From Kitasatospora mediocidica KCTC 9733 (GTDB taxonomy: Bacteria > Actinomycetota > Actinomycetes > Streptomycetales > Streptomycetaceae), in NCBI RefSeq assembly GCF_000744225.1, contig NZ_JQLN01000005.1:2441001-2505000 (forward strand): a stretch of DNA of 64,000 nucleotides, given 5' to 3'. This document shows, piece by piece, positions 34,571 through 43,310 of the stretch (positions are counted from its first letter, which is position 1; each line of letters starts with the position of its first letter). The translations under genes and the position numbers were made by a program. Below the pieces are notes generated by a model, which saw only the letters and a program-made list of their open reading frames with translations, made no database searches and was not told the origin of the DNA.

Positions 34571-35167
34571 TCAGCCGTTCAGCGAGGCGGTGAAGGCCTG
34601 GCAGGCCGCGTAGTCGGGCAGCAGGCCGGTGGCGATCGCCTCGGCCAGCGAGGGCGCGGCCTCGTCGCGGGCGGAGAGCTGCGGCGCGTCGGCCGGCCAC
34701 TCGATGCCGAGGTCCGGGTCCAGCGGGTGCACCGAGTGCTCCGCGGTCGGGTTGAAGGTGGTCGAGCAGAGGTACGACAGCGTCGCGTCGTCGCTCAGCG
34801 CGCAGAAGCCGTGGCCCAGGCCCTCGGGGATGTAGACGGCCTTGCGGTCGGTCTCGTCCAGCCGGACGCCCTCCCAGCGACCGAAGGTGGGCGAGCCCAC
34901 CCGGAGGTCCACGATGACGTCCAGCACCGCGCCGCGCACGCAGGTCACGTACTTGGCCTGGCCGGGGGGCACGTCGGCGAAGTGGATGCCGCGGACCACG
35001 CCGCGCGCCGAGACCGAGAGGTTGGCCTGCGCCAGGTTCAGCGGGTGGCCGACCACCTCGGCCAGCCGGTCGAAGCGGTACCACTCGGTGAACAGGCCGC
35101 GCGGGTCCCCGTGCAGCTGCGGGGTGATCTCGATCGCACCCTCGATACCGAGTTCGCGGAACTTCAC
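34571..35167 (-). CDS. rfbC: dTDP-4-dehydrorhamnose 3,5-epimerase
   Basis: RfbC converts dTDP-4-keto-6-deoxy-glucose to dTDP-4-keto-rhamnose. The 198-aa cupin-type product has HGDPRGLFTEWYR, ARGVVRGIHFADVPPGQAKY (with the catalytic His of RGIHF) and YIPEGLGHGFCAL. The GTG start overlaps the rfbA stop (GTGA). It is the distal gene of a minus-strand two-gene unit. Confidence 0.94.
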   Translation of the reverse strand: MKFRELGIEGAIEITPQLHGDPRGLFTEWYRFDRLAEVVGHPLNLAQANLSVSARGVVRGIHFADVPPGQAKYVTCVRGAVLDVIVDLRVGSPTFGRWEGVRLDETDRKAVYIPEGLGHGFCALSDDATLSYLCSTTFNPTAEHSVHPLDPDLGIEWPADAPQLSARDEAAPSLAEAIATGLLPDYAACQAFTASLNG

Positions 35168-36039
35168 CGGGCGTTCTCCTCGTCCAACAGGTCCAGCAGG
35201 TACTGGCCGTACCCGCTCTTGAGCAGCGGCTCGGCGAGCTCGGCCAGCTGCGTCGCGTCGATCAGACCGGCCCGCCAGGCGGCCTCCTCGACGCATCCGA
35301 TCTTGAAGCCCTGCCGTTCCTCTATGACCCGGACGAACTCGCCGGCCTGCACCATCGACACGAAGGTGCCGGTGTCCAGCCAGGCGGTGCCGCGGTCCAG
35401 GATGGTGACGTGCAGTTCGCCCGCCTGCAGGTAGGCGTCGTTGACCGCGGTGATCTCCAGTTCGCCGCGGGCGCTGGGCTTCAGCCCGCGGGCGATCTCG
35501 ACCACCCGGTTGTCGTAGAAGTAGAGGCCGGGCACCGCGTAGCGGGACTTCGGCTGCGCCGGCTTCTCCTCGATGGAGATCGCCTGGCCGTGCTGGTCGA
35601 ACTCGACCACGCCGTAGGCCGTCGGGTCGGCCACCGGGTAGGCGAAGACCCGGCCGCCGGGGGAGTCGGTGTGCTGGGCGAGACGGGTGCCCAGGCCACT
35701 GCCGTGGAAGATGTTGTCACCCAGGATCAGCGCCACCGGCTGGTCCCCGATGAAGTCGGCGCCCAGGACGAACGCCTGGGCGATACCCTCCGGGCGCTCC
35801 TGGACCGCGTACTCCAGCCGCAGGCCGAACTGCGAGCCGTCGCCGAGCAGTCGTTCGAACTGGTCCCGGTCCTGCGGTGTCGTGATGATCAGAATCTCGC
35901 TGATCCCGGCCATCACCAGGGTCGACAGCGGGTAGTAGATCATCGGCTTGTCGAAGACCGGCAACAACTGCTTCGAGACCGCACGGGTCAGGGGCCACAG
36001 GCGGGAGCCCGTACCGCCCGCCAAGAGAATTCCACGCAT
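35164..36039 (-). CDS. rfbA: Glucose-1-phosphate thymidylyltransferase
   Basis: RfbA makes dTDP-glucose from Glc-1-P and dTTP, the first step of dTDP-rhamnose synthesis. The 291-aa protein has the nucleotidyltransferase signature LLAGGTGSRLWPLT (residues 5-18), PVFDKPMIYYPL, LGDNIFHGSGLG and YGVVEFD. It is normal length. It shares the 4-bp overlap with rfbC downstream and is divergent from rfbB across 83 bp. Confidence 0.97.
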   Translation of the reverse strand: MRGILLAGGTGSRLWPLTRAVSKQLLPVFDKPMIYYPLSTLVMAGISEILIITTPQDRDQFERLLGDGSQFGLRLEYAVQERPEGIAQAFVLGADFIGDQPVALILGDNIFHGSGLGTRLAQHTDSPGGRVFAYPVADPTAYGVVEFDQHGQAISIEEKPAQPKSRYAVPGLYFYDNRVVEIARGLKPSARGELEITAVNDAYLQAGELHVTILDRGTAWLDTGTFVSMVQAGEFVRVIEERQGFKIGCVEEAAWRAGLIDATQLAELAEPLLKSGYGQYLLDLLDEENAR

Positions 36040-36107
36040 GCGTGCAGCCTAGGCGATGTCACGGGCCCGGCTGCCGGGGCGGGTCGGCCCGCACACACGC
36101 GCGACGG

Positions 36108-36113
36108 TACGAT
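36108..36113 (+). promoter_or_regulatory. Candidate -10 box of rfbB
   Basis: TACGAT starts 15 bases before the rfbB ATG, which lacks a Shine-Dalgarno. Transcription would start at or near the ATG, suggesting a leaderless rfbB mRNA. Confidence 0.4.
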
Positions 36114-36122
36114 ACGCACACT

Positions 36123-37100
36123 ATGCGCATCCTTGTGACCGGCGGCGCCGGCTTCATCGGGTCAGAGTTCGTCCGCCAGCTGTTGGGCGCGGACGCGACC
36201 GCCCGGATCACCGTTCTGGACAAGCTCACCTACTCCGGCGTCGAGGCCAACCTCGCCCCGGTGGCGGGCCACGCCGGCTACGCCTTCGTGCAGGGGGACA
36301 TCTGCGACCCCGTGGTGGTCGACCAGGTGATGGCCGGTCACGACGTGGTGGTGCACTTCGCCGCCGAGTCGCACGTGGACCGCTCCATCGAGGGCGCCGG
36401 ACCGTTCGTGCTGACCAACGTCGTCGGTACCCAGGTGCTGCTGGACGCGGCCCGCAAGCACGGCGTCGGCCGCTTCGTCCACGTCTCCACCGACGAGGTC
36501 TACGGCTCGATCAGCGAGGGCTCCTGGACCGAGGAGTGGCCGCTGCAGCCCAACTCCCCGTACTCCGCCTCCAAGGCGTCCTCCGACCTGCTCGCGCTGG
36601 CCTACCACCGCACGCACGGGATGGACGTGGTGGTCACCCGCTGCTCCAACAACTACGGGCACTACCAGTTCCCGGAGAAGGTCATCCCGCTCTTCACCAC
36701 CAACCTGATCGACGGCCGCAAGGTCCCGCTGTACGGCAACGGTGGCAACATCCGCGACTGGCTGCACGTCTCGGACCACTGCCGCGGCATCGAGCTCGTG
36801 ATGCGCGGCGGCCGGGCCGGTGAGGTCTACAACATCGGCGGCGGCACCGAGGTGACCAACAAGGAGCTGACCGGCCTGCTGCTGGACGCGGCCGGCGTCG
36901 GCTGGGAGATGGTCGAGTACGTCGAGGACCGCAAGGGCCACGACCTGCGCTACTCGATCGACATCAGCAAGATCCACCAGGAGCTCGGCTACAGCCCGCA
37001 GGTGCGCTTCGAGGACGGCCTGGCGGCCACCATCGCCTGGTACCGCGACAACCGCGACTGGTGGGAGCCCCTCAAGGCGAAGGCGGCTCTGGCCAAGTGA
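36123..37100 (+). CDS. rfbB: dTDP-glucose 4,6-dehydratase
   Basis: RfbB uses tightly bound NAD+ to turn dTDP-glucose into dTDP-4-keto-6-deoxyglucose. The 325-aa extended SDR has the Rossmann glycine motif TGGAGFIGSEF (residues 6-16), STDEVYGSI and the catalytic YSASK (Tyr147, Lys151), then RCSNNYGHYQFPEK. The ATG start gives MRILVTGG; longer frames add nothing. Its TGA overlaps the GTG of rfbD. Confidence 0.97.
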   Translation: MRILVTGGAGFIGSEFVRQLLGADATARITVLDKLTYSGVEANLAPVAGHAGYAFVQGDICDPVVVDQVMAGHDVVVHFAAESHVDRSIEGAGPFVLTNVVGTQVLLDAARKHGVGRFVHVSTDEVYGSISEGSWTEEWPLQPNSPYSASKASSDLLALAYHRTHGMDVVVTRCSNNYGHYQFPEKVIPLFTTNLIDGRKVPLYGNGGNIRDWLHVSDHCRGIELVMRGGRAGEVYNIGGGTEVTNKELTGLLLDAAGVGWEMVEYVEDRKGHDLRYSIDISKIHQELGYSPQVRFEDGLAATIAWYRDNRDWWEPLKAKAALAK

Positions 37101-37990
37101 CGACGAACTGGCTGGTGACCGGCGCGGCGGGGATGCTCGGCCGCGACCTGCTGGCGGTGCTCGACGCCGACCCCGAGGCGAAGGTCACCGCGCTGCGGCG
37201 CGCCGACCTGGACATCACCGACCCGGCCGCCGTGCGCGCCGCCGTCGAGGGCCAGCACGTGGTCGTCAACTGCGCCGCCTGGACGGACGTCGACGGCGCC
37301 GAGAGCGCCGAGCCGGCCGCCACCGCGGTGAACGGCACCGGGGTCCGCAACCTCGCGCAGGCCTGCGCCGAGACCGGCGCGCTGCTGCTGAACGTCTCCA
37401 CCGACTACGTGCTGCCCGGCGACGCCGAGCAGCCGTACCCGGAGGACGCCCCGACCTCGCCGGTCAACGCCTACGGCCGCAGCAAGCTGGCCGGGGAGCA
37501 GGCGGTGGCCGAGCTGCTGCCGCAGACCGGCTACACCGTCCGCACCGCCTGGCTCTACGGCGAGTACGGCGCGAACTTCGTGGCCACCATGCTCAAGCTG
37601 GCCGCCCAGCGCGACACCCTGGACGTGGTGGACGACCAGCACGGCCAGCCGACCTGGTCCCGCGCGCTCGCCGAGCGACTGGCCGTGCTCGGCCGGGCCG
37701 CGCTGGCCGGCCGTGCACCGGCCGGCGTCTACCACGGCACCGCCAGCGGCCGCACCACCTGGTTCGGCCTCGCCCGCGAGGCGTACCGGCTGAGTGGTCT
37801 GGACCCCGAGCGGATCCGCCCCACCACCTCGGCCGCGTTCGCCCGTCCGGCGGTCCGTCCGGCCTTCAGTGTGCTGGCCCACGACCGCTGGGCCGAGGCC
37901 GGCCTGGAGCCGCTCGCCCCCTGGCAGGACATGTTGTCAGAGGCGCTGCGCCGTCCCGGATTCGCCGATCTGGTGCCCACGAGCAACTGA
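37097..37990 (+). CDS. rfbD: dTDP-4-dehydrorhamnose reductase
   Basis: RfbD reduces dTDP-4-keto-rhamnose with NADPH to dTDP-L-rhamnose. The 297-aa SDR has TGAAGMLGRDL near residues 8-18, CAAWTDVDGAE, STDYVLPGD and the catalytic YGRSK (Tyr126, Lys130). The GTG start overlaps the rfbB stop in GTGA. With rfbA, rfbB and rfbC, all four enzymes of the dTDP-L-rhamnose pathway are in the window. Confidence 0.95.
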   Translation: MTTNWLVTGAAGMLGRDLLAVLDADPEAKVTALRRADLDITDPAAVRAAVEGQHVVVNCAAWTDVDGAESAEPAATAVNGTGVRNLAQACAETGALLLNVSTDYVLPGDAEQPYPEDAPTSPVNAYGRSKLAGEQAVAELLPQTGYTVRTAWLYGEYGANFVATMLKLAAQRDTLDVVDDQHGQPTWSRALAERLAVLGRAALAGRAPAGVYHGTASGRTTWFGLAREAYRLSGLDPERIRPTTSAAFARPAVRPAFSVLAHDRWAEAGLEPLAPWQDMLSEALRRPGFADLVPTSN

Positions 37991-38047
37991 GAAGTACGAC
38001 AGAGCGGTGACCCGTTTGGAGCCCGGTGGGAGCCGGACCCCTCGACG

Positions 38048-38075
38048 TTTGCGCTCTGCCCACTTGCCCTAGGCT
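38048..38075 (+). promoter_or_regulatory. Candidate promoter of the glycosyltransferase operon
   Basis: TTTGCG and TAGGCT with 16-bp spacing in the 132-bp gap after rfbD, about 50 bp before the DUF2304 gene. Confidence 0.35.
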
Positions 38076-38122
38076 GTCCCCACCGCGAGGACCGCCCCTG
38101 CGCTCGAAAGGCGCCACCTGCC

Positions 38123-38524
38123 GTGCAACTCTCCATCCTCACCTCGATCACAGGTCTCCTGGTGCTCGGGTACATCCTCGAGCTGCTCCGCAGGCAGCAG
38201 CTTCGCGAGAAGTACGCGGCGATCTGGCTGCTCATCGGCCTGCTCGTGGCGCCGCTCGGGTTCTTCCCCGACCTGCTCGACTCCACGGCCAAGAGGCTGG
38301 GAGTCGCATCCGGTGCGAGCCTGGTGCTGTTCGCCGGGTTCGTCCTGATCCTGCTGGTGAGCCTCCACCTGAGCTGGGAGGCCAGCCGCCTGGAGGCCGA
38401 GACCAGGACGTTGGCGGAGGATGTCGCGCTGATCCGCGCCCATCTCGTCGCCCATGGCGGATACCCCACGTCAACGCCGCGCGCGGCCGCTGCCGACGCC
38501 ATCGATTCAGAGGTGCTCTCGTGA
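38123..38524 (+). CDS. DUF2304 membrane protein
   Basis: A 133-aa protein with about three transmembrane helices (LTSITGLLVLGYILELLRR; AAIWLLIGLLVAPLGFFPDL; ASLVLFAGFVLILLVSLHLS), then a hydrophilic C-terminal coiled region. DUF2304 genes commonly sit next to family-2 glycosyltransferases, as here. The GTG start is preceded only by a weak GAAAGG. Its stop overlaps the next gene's GTG (GTGA). Its role may be to scaffold the glycosyltransferase at the membrane; that is inference. Confidence 0.82.
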   Translation: MQLSILTSITGLLVLGYILELLRRQQLREKYAAIWLLIGLLVAPLGFFPDLLDSTAKRLGVASGASLVLFAGFVLILLVSLHLSWEASRLEAETRTLAEDVALIRAHLVAHGGYPTSTPRAAAADAIDSEVLS

Positions 38525-39312
38525 TCGACGACCGTCGGGTTCTGATCATCCTCCCCGCCTGGAACGAGGAGGAGGGGCTGCCCTCCGTCCTGGCCGAGAT
38601 CCAGCGCCAGCTGCCGTACGTGGACACCCTGGTGGTCGACGACGGCTCCACCGACAACACCTCCGCCGTGGCGGCGGCCGCCGGCTCGGCCGTGGCCAGG
38701 CTCCCGTTCAACCTGGGCGTGGGCGGCGCGATGCGCTGCGGCTACCGGTACGCCAAGCTGCACGGCTACGACGTGGCGATCCAGGTCGACGCCGACGGTC
38801 AGCACGACCCGTCGTACGTGCCGACCCTGCTGGCCCAGCTCGACGAGGCCGACCTGGTGATCGGCGCCCGCTTCGACGGCGAGGGCGACTACCAGGTGCG
38901 CGGTCCGCGGAAGTGGGCGATGAGCCTGCTCTCCGTGGTGCTCTCCCGGATCGCCCGGACCCGGCTGACCGACACCACCTCGGGCTTCCGTGCCTGCAAC
39001 CGCCCGATGATAGAGTTCTTCGCCCGCTGGTACCCCGTGGAGTACCTGGGCGACACGATCGAGAGCATGGTCGGCGCCGCCCGACTGGGCTTCAAGGTCC
39101 GCCAGGTCCCGGTGGCGATGCGCGCGCGCACCACCGGCCGCCCCAGCGCCTCCCCGTTCCGCGCGATGGTCTACCTCGCCCGGGCCGGTCTGGTCCTGCT
39201 GCTCGCGATGATCCGCCGGATGCCGCAGGACCTGAAGGCGATAGCCCCCGGCACCCCCGCCTACGCGGCGAACAAGCAGCGCGCGGCGCAGCAGCTCCCG
39301 GTCGAGGCGTAG
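38521..39312 (+). CDS. Family-2 glycosyltransferase (polyprenyl-phosphate sugar synthase type)
   Basis: A 263-aa GT2 with GT-A fold, like dolichol/polyprenyl-phosphate mannose or glucose synthases. It has ILPAWNEEEGLPSVL, VVDDGSTDNTSA, the metal-binding DADGQHDPSY (DxD), and a C-terminal hydrophobic helix (MVYLARAGLVLLLAMI). It would charge a polyprenyl phosphate with a sugar for export. The GTG start overlaps the DUF2304 stop in GTGA, so they are coupled. Its donor sugar is not known. Confidence 0.88.
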   Translation: MIDDRRVLIILPAWNEEEGLPSVLAEIQRQLPYVDTLVVDDGSTDNTSAVAAAAGSAVARLPFNLGVGGAMRCGYRYAKLHGYDVAIQVDADGQHDPSYVPTLLAQLDEADLVIGARFDGEGDYQVRGPRKWAMSLLSVVLSRIARTRLTDTTSGFRACNRPMIEFFARWYPVEYLGDTIESMVGAARLGFKVRQVPVAMRARTTGRPSASPFRAMVYLARAGLVLLLAMIRRMPQDLKAIAPGTPAYAANKQRAAQQLPVEA

Positions 39313-39315
39313 CCG

Positions 39316-40209
39316 ATGAGCAGCACTGGCCGCTTCGAGATCCTGCTGCCGTACTACGGCGACGTGCCGCTGATGCAGGACGCGGTGCGCAGCGTGCTGG
39401 CCCAGGACGGCGACGACTGGCGGCTGACCGTCGTCGACGACGGCACGGAACCCGGTGTGCCCGAGTGGTTCGCCGAGCTCGCCGACCCGCGGGTGCGCTA
39501 CTTCCGCAACGAGCGGAACCTCGGCGTCACCGGGAACTTCAACCACTGCGTCTCGCTGGCCGAGTACGAGTACCTGGTGCTGATGGGCTGCGACGACATC
39601 ATGCACCCGAACTACCTCCAGGTGGTCCGGTCCGCCCTCACCCGTGAGCCCGGCGCCACCATGGTGCAGCCCGGCGTCCAGGTGATCGGCAGCGACGGCC
39701 TCCCGTTCGACACGCTGGGGGACCGGACCAAGCGCAAGCTGTACGCGCCCAAGGGCCCGGAGCAGGCGCTGCTCGGCGGGCAGGAGCTCGCGCTGAGCCT
39801 GCTGCGCGGCAACTGGCTCTACTTCCCCTCGATCTGCTGGCGGACCGAGGCGGTCAAGCGCTTCGGCTTCCGGGCCGACCTGGGGGTCATCCAGGACCTG
39901 GCCCTGGTGGTCGACCTGCTGGTGGACGGCGCGACCCTGGCGATCACTCCCGAGGTCTGCTTCAGCTACCGCCGGCACGCCGAGAGCGAGTCCTCGGCCA
40001 AGGCGTACACCGGCCAGCGCTTCACCGAGGCCAAGCGGTTCTTCCTGGAGACCGCGGACCGGCTGGACGCCTTCGGCTGGCCGACGGCCGCCCGGGCCTC
40101 CCGCCGGCACCTGTCCTCCCGCCTGCACGCGCTGACGCTGCTGCCGGGCGCGGCCAAGCACGCCGGCCGTCCCGGCGTCGGCGCCATGCTCCGGCACTCC
40201 CTCCGCTGA
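39316..40209 (+). CDS. Family-2 glycosyltransferase
   Basis: A 297-aa GT-A glycosyltransferase with FEILLPYYGDVPLMQDAVRS, VVDDGTEPGVP, NERNLGVTGNFNHCVSLAE and MGCDDIMHPNYL (metal-binding Asp pair). It lacks transmembrane helices, so probably works at the inner face of the membrane. It is 3 bp after the previous GT gene. The rfb genes upstream suggest rhamnosyl transfer, but the sequence does not prove it. Confidence 0.9.
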   Translation: MSSTGRFEILLPYYGDVPLMQDAVRSVLAQDGDDWRLTVVDDGTEPGVPEWFAELADPRVRYFRNERNLGVTGNFNHCVSLAEYEYLVLMGCDDIMHPNYLQVVRSALTREPGATMVQPGVQVIGSDGLPFDTLGDRTKRKLYAPKGPEQALLGGQELALSLLRGNWLYFPSICWRTEAVKRFGFRADLGVIQDLALVVDLLVDGATLAITPEVCFSYRRHAESESSAKAYTGQRFTEAKRFFLETADRLDAFGWPTAARASRRHLSSRLHALTLLPGAAKHAGRPGVGAMLRHSLR

Positions 40210-40228
40210 ACCTCTGGAAGCGTGCTTG

Positions 40229-41542
40229 ATGAACCCCCTGGCGAAACTGCTCAAGGCACTGCCGCCCGGCACCCAGGTGGTGGCCGGTGGCACGGTGGTG
40301 CTCGGTGCCGCCTCCTACCTGCACATCGCGGCGGCCGGCCACAGCCTGTCCAAGCAGGACATGGCCGGCGTCTCGCTGCTGTGGACCCTGGTGATGTCGG
40401 TGGGCATCGGGCTGTTCTTCCCCATCGAGCAGGAGCTCACCCGGATCGTCGCGGCCCGCGCGGTCCGCGGTGAGGGCGCGGCACCCGTGCTGCGCCGGGC
40501 GGCGCTGCTCACCGCCGGCATTCTGGTGGTGGTGCTGGGCCTGATCGGGGCCTTCGCCCACCTGATCGCCGACCGGCTCTTCAGCGGCGACATGCAACTG
40601 GTGGTTGCGCTCGGCGGCGCCTTCGTCGGGATGGCGCTCTGCTACGTGACCCGCGGCATCCTCGCCGGGCTCGGCCGGTTCACCGCGTACGGCGTCCAGC
40701 TGGCCATCGACGGCGGCCTGCGGATCGTGCTCGCGGTCGGCTGCGCGCTGGCCGGGGTGCACTCGGCGCTGGCCTTCAGCCTGATCCTCTCGGTGGCGCC
40801 GCTGGTCGCGCTGGCCTGCACCCTGCCGACCACGCTCAAGGCGGCCCTGCCGGGCGCGCCGATCGCCTGGTCGGAGCTGGTGCGCGGGCTCGGTCTGCTG
40901 ATCTGCTCGACGCTGCTCGCCCAGGTGGTGGTGAACGCCGCCGTGGTGAGCACCAAGCTGCTGGCGCCCACCCAGGTCGCCCTGGTCGCCGCGCTGCTGA
41001 GCGCCCTGGTGCTGGCGCGGGTGCCGCTGTTCGTCTTCGGCTCGCTGCAGGCCTCGCTGCTCTCCGGGCTGTCCAGCTCGGCGGCGGCGGGCGACCACCC
41101 GGGCTTCGTGCGGATGCTGCGCAAGACCGGCGTGGTCGTGCTGGTGCTGGGCCTGTCCGGGGGAGTGCCGGCGGCGCTGCTGGGACCCTGGCTGATCCAG
41201 GTGCTCTTCAAGTCCGCGAACGTGCTGAGCCACCTCGACTTCCTCTGGCTGGCCGCGGGCACCACCTGCTACATGCTCGCCATGGTCCTGGGCCAGGCGC
41301 TGATGGTGCTGCACCGGCACCGCTCGCAGCTGCTGGCGTGGGTGCTGGCGGTCGCGGTGCTGGTCGGCGTCACCCTGCTGCCGGGCGACATCGCCACCCG
41401 GGTCTCGGCGGCCTTCGCGGCCGGTTCGCTGGTCGCCGCCGCGGCCATGGTGATCATGCTGCTCCGCAGCCCGGCGGTCCGCGGTGCTCAGCAGCCCTCG
41501 CAGGAGGCGCCGAGCCCGCAGCCGCAGGCCGCCCGGGGCTGA
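40229..41542 (+). CDS. Polysaccharide flippase-like membrane protein (MVF/Wzx-type)
   Basis: A 437-aa polytopic protein with about 12 hydrophobic helices (for example LLWTLVMSVGIGLFFPIEQE; LLTAGILVVVLGLIGAFAHL; ALLSALVLARVPLFVFGSLQ). Conserved Wzx-like features are an early QELTRIVAARA and a charged IIVAARAVRG-like turn. It probably flips lipid-linked saccharide across the membrane. The ATG is chosen with GGAAG 8 bases upstream. It completes a four-gene cluster: DUF2304, two GT2 and flippase. Confidence 0.82.
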   Translation: MNPLAKLLKALPPGTQVVAGGTVVLGAASYLHIAAAGHSLSKQDMAGVSLLWTLVMSVGIGLFFPIEQELTRIVAARAVRGEGAAPVLRRAALLTAGILVVVLGLIGAFAHLIADRLFSGDMQLVVALGGAFVGMALCYVTRGILAGLGRFTAYGVQLAIDGGLRIVLAVGCALAGVHSALAFSLILSVAPLVALACTLPTTLKAALPGAPIAWSELVRGLGLLICSTLLAQVVVNAAVVSTKLLAPTQVALVAALLSALVLARVPLFVFGSLQASLLSGLSSSAAAGDHPGFVRMLRKTGVVVLVLGLSGGVPAALLGPWLIQVLFKSANVLSHLDFLWLAAGTTCYMLAMVLGQALMVLHRHRSQLLAWVLAVAVLVGVTLLPGDIATRVSAAFAAGSLVAAAAMVIMLLRSPAVRGAQQPSQEAPSPQPQAARG

Positions 41543-41549
41543 CCCACGC

Positions 41550-41586
41550 GAGAAGGGCCCGGAGACGATGTCTCCGGGCCCTTCTC
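41550..41586. terminator. Bidirectional terminator
   Basis: GAGAAGGGCCCGGAGAC pairs perfectly with GTCTCCGGGCCCTTCTC (17 bp, loop GAT), between the flippase gene and the convergent DUF2142 gene. Confidence 0.85.
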
Positions 41587-41601
41587 CATGCCGGGCTCAG
41601 C

Positions 41602-43242
41602 TCACGGCCGCACAGGTATCCGGGACGAGAACTCGCCGCTCAGGGCCTGGCCCGGGTCGAACGGCAGGGTGCCGGCCTCCGGCACCCCGGGGACGCGCCG
41701 GACGGTGCGCCCGAGCAACGGCCAGACCAGGGCGAACGAGGCGACCAGGTACACCAGGGTCCAGGTGAACCAGCCGAACGGCGGGTTCCACTGCATGTGC
41801 AGGATCGGCTGCGCCATCACGTTGCCGATCCCGTTGCGGCGCTGCGCCCAGTAGAAGGCCGCGGTGCCCGCCATCGCCAGCGCTATGCCGACGGTCAGCG
41901 GCAGCCGCAGTTGGGGCACGCTGCGCTCGGGCAGGCGGCGCGAGATGACCATCGCGGTCAGCAGCGGCAGCCCCACGGCCAGCGGCAGCAGGTAGCGGCC
42001 CTGCCAGATCAGGCCGAGCTTGCCGGCCTCCAGCGCCATCGCGACCATCGGGATGACGATGACGGCGAGCGTGGTGCCGAGCACCGCGACGATCTCCCGT
42101 AGCTTGCCGTACATCAGCGCCAGGGTGCCGATGGTGCAGAGCACGCCGCCCCAGATCAGGTACGTCATGAACGGGCTGGGGGTGTCCAGCCAGCCGAAGT
42201 TGCCGATCATGCCGTAGTAGTAGTCCGACTGCATGATCAACGTGTCGTGCAGGATCCGCTTCGTTCCCAGCGGCTCCGGCAGCACGATGTACGAGTGGTC
42301 CGGGTGGGTGTGGCTCCAGAGCAGGGCCAGCCCGGTGGCCACCACCCCGATCCCGGCCGAGATCCGCACCCCGACATCGCGCAGGATCGAGCGCAGCGCC
42401 AGCCGGTCCACGACCATCAGGCCGGTGAGGACCGCTCCGGCGATCCAGATCGGTCCCAGCGGTCTGATCTCCAGGACGATCACCATCGCGACGGTGGCCC
42501 GGATCACCCGCCGCCGCAGCAGTTCCGGACGGTGCTCCATCAGGGCGGAGAGGATCGCCGTCCAGGCCAGCAGGCCGGCCGCCGACTCGACGCCGTTCGG
42601 GTTCACCGCGCCGCCCAGGAAGAGCAGCATCGGCGTCGCCGCCACGAGGACGCCGATCTTGACCACCCGCGCGTTGCGCCGCCACTCCGAGGCGGTCACG
42701 AACGCGCTGGCGAGCAGCGCGGCGGTGAACGCGGCCGAGGCCAGCCGCATCAGGTAGATCGTCTTGGGGCCCAGCACGATCAGGCTGGGCCAGCCGACGA
42801 ACAGGTAGTAGAACGGGTTGTAGCGGCCGGCCGCGGTGGTCACCGGTTCGATCGTGGGGTTGCTGCTGATCTTCGGCGCGCAGGAGGCCGGGTTCCACTG
42901 GTCCTGGTAGCACTTGTGCACGCCGTCCAGTTCCCGGTACCAAGCCGGCAGCTGGAACTGGGAGTTGGCGAACTCGGTCGGGATGAAGCCGACGCTCTGG
43001 CGCTCCATCACCTCGGGACCGTTGATCTGCCCGCGGACCACCGCGGCGGCCCGGACGATGTGCGACGGCTCGTCGGGAGACCCGGCGATCGGGGTGGCCA
43101 GGGACCAGGCACCGGCCAGGGTGAAGAACAGCAGGAAGCTCATGACCCAGAGCCGGCGGCGGGATGCCGACGGCCAGGCGACGAAGGCCCGCAGCCGGCG
43201 TTGTATACGCGCGGCTCTGGAGTCTTGTGATACGTCCGACAT
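41602..43242 (-). CDS. DUF2142 membrane protein
   Basis: A 546-aa polytopic protein of the DUF2142 family, a GT-C-like group. After a hydrophilic N-terminus it has a first membrane helix, then an external loop with SPDEPSHIVRAAAVVRGQIN, where an acidic DE pair follows the first helix as in GT-C glycosyltransferases. The loop contains paired cysteines (HKCYQDQWNPASCAPK), then about ten more helices. It could transfer or polymerise polyprenyl-linked sugars outside the membrane. The ATG has GGAGA 8 bases ahead. It is distal in a minus-strand two-gene unit, 68 bp after its neighbour. Confidence 0.8.
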   Translation of the reverse strand: MSDVSQDSRAARIQRRLRAFVAWPSASRRRLWVMSFLLFFTLAGAWSLATPIAGSPDEPSHIVRAAAVVRGQINGPEVMERQSVGFIPTEFANSQFQLPAWYRELDGVHKCYQDQWNPASCAPKISSNPTIEPVTTAAGRYNPFYYLFVGWPSLIVLGPKTIYLMRLASAAFTAALLASAFVTASEWRRNARVVKIGVLVAATPMLLFLGGAVNPNGVESAAGLLAWTAILSALMEHRPELLRRRVIRATVAMVIVLEIRPLGPIWIAGAVLTGLMVVDRLALRSILRDVGVRISAGIGVVATGLALLWSHTHPDHSYIVLPEPLGTKRILHDTLIMQSDYYYGMIGNFGWLDTPSPFMTYLIWGGVLCTIGTLALMYGKLREIVAVLGTTLAVIVIPMVAMALEAGKLGLIWQGRYLLPLAVGLPLLTAMVISRRLPERSVPQLRLPLTVGIALAMAGTAAFYWAQRRNGIGNVMAQPILHMQWNPPFGWFTWTLVYLVASFALVWPLLGRTVRRVPGVPEAGTLPFDPGQALSGEFSSRIPVRP

Positions 43243-43310
43243 GAAAAGTGGTCTCCGGATGCGGGAGGGCAGCAGTTCGGGCCGCCGATGCGGCGAGGCA
43301 AGGTTGGTGC

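Noticed and set aside
37729..40293. An 854-codon minus-strand frame across rfbD, DUF2304 and glycosyltransferases
   Set aside because: Shadow spanning several real plus-strand genes.
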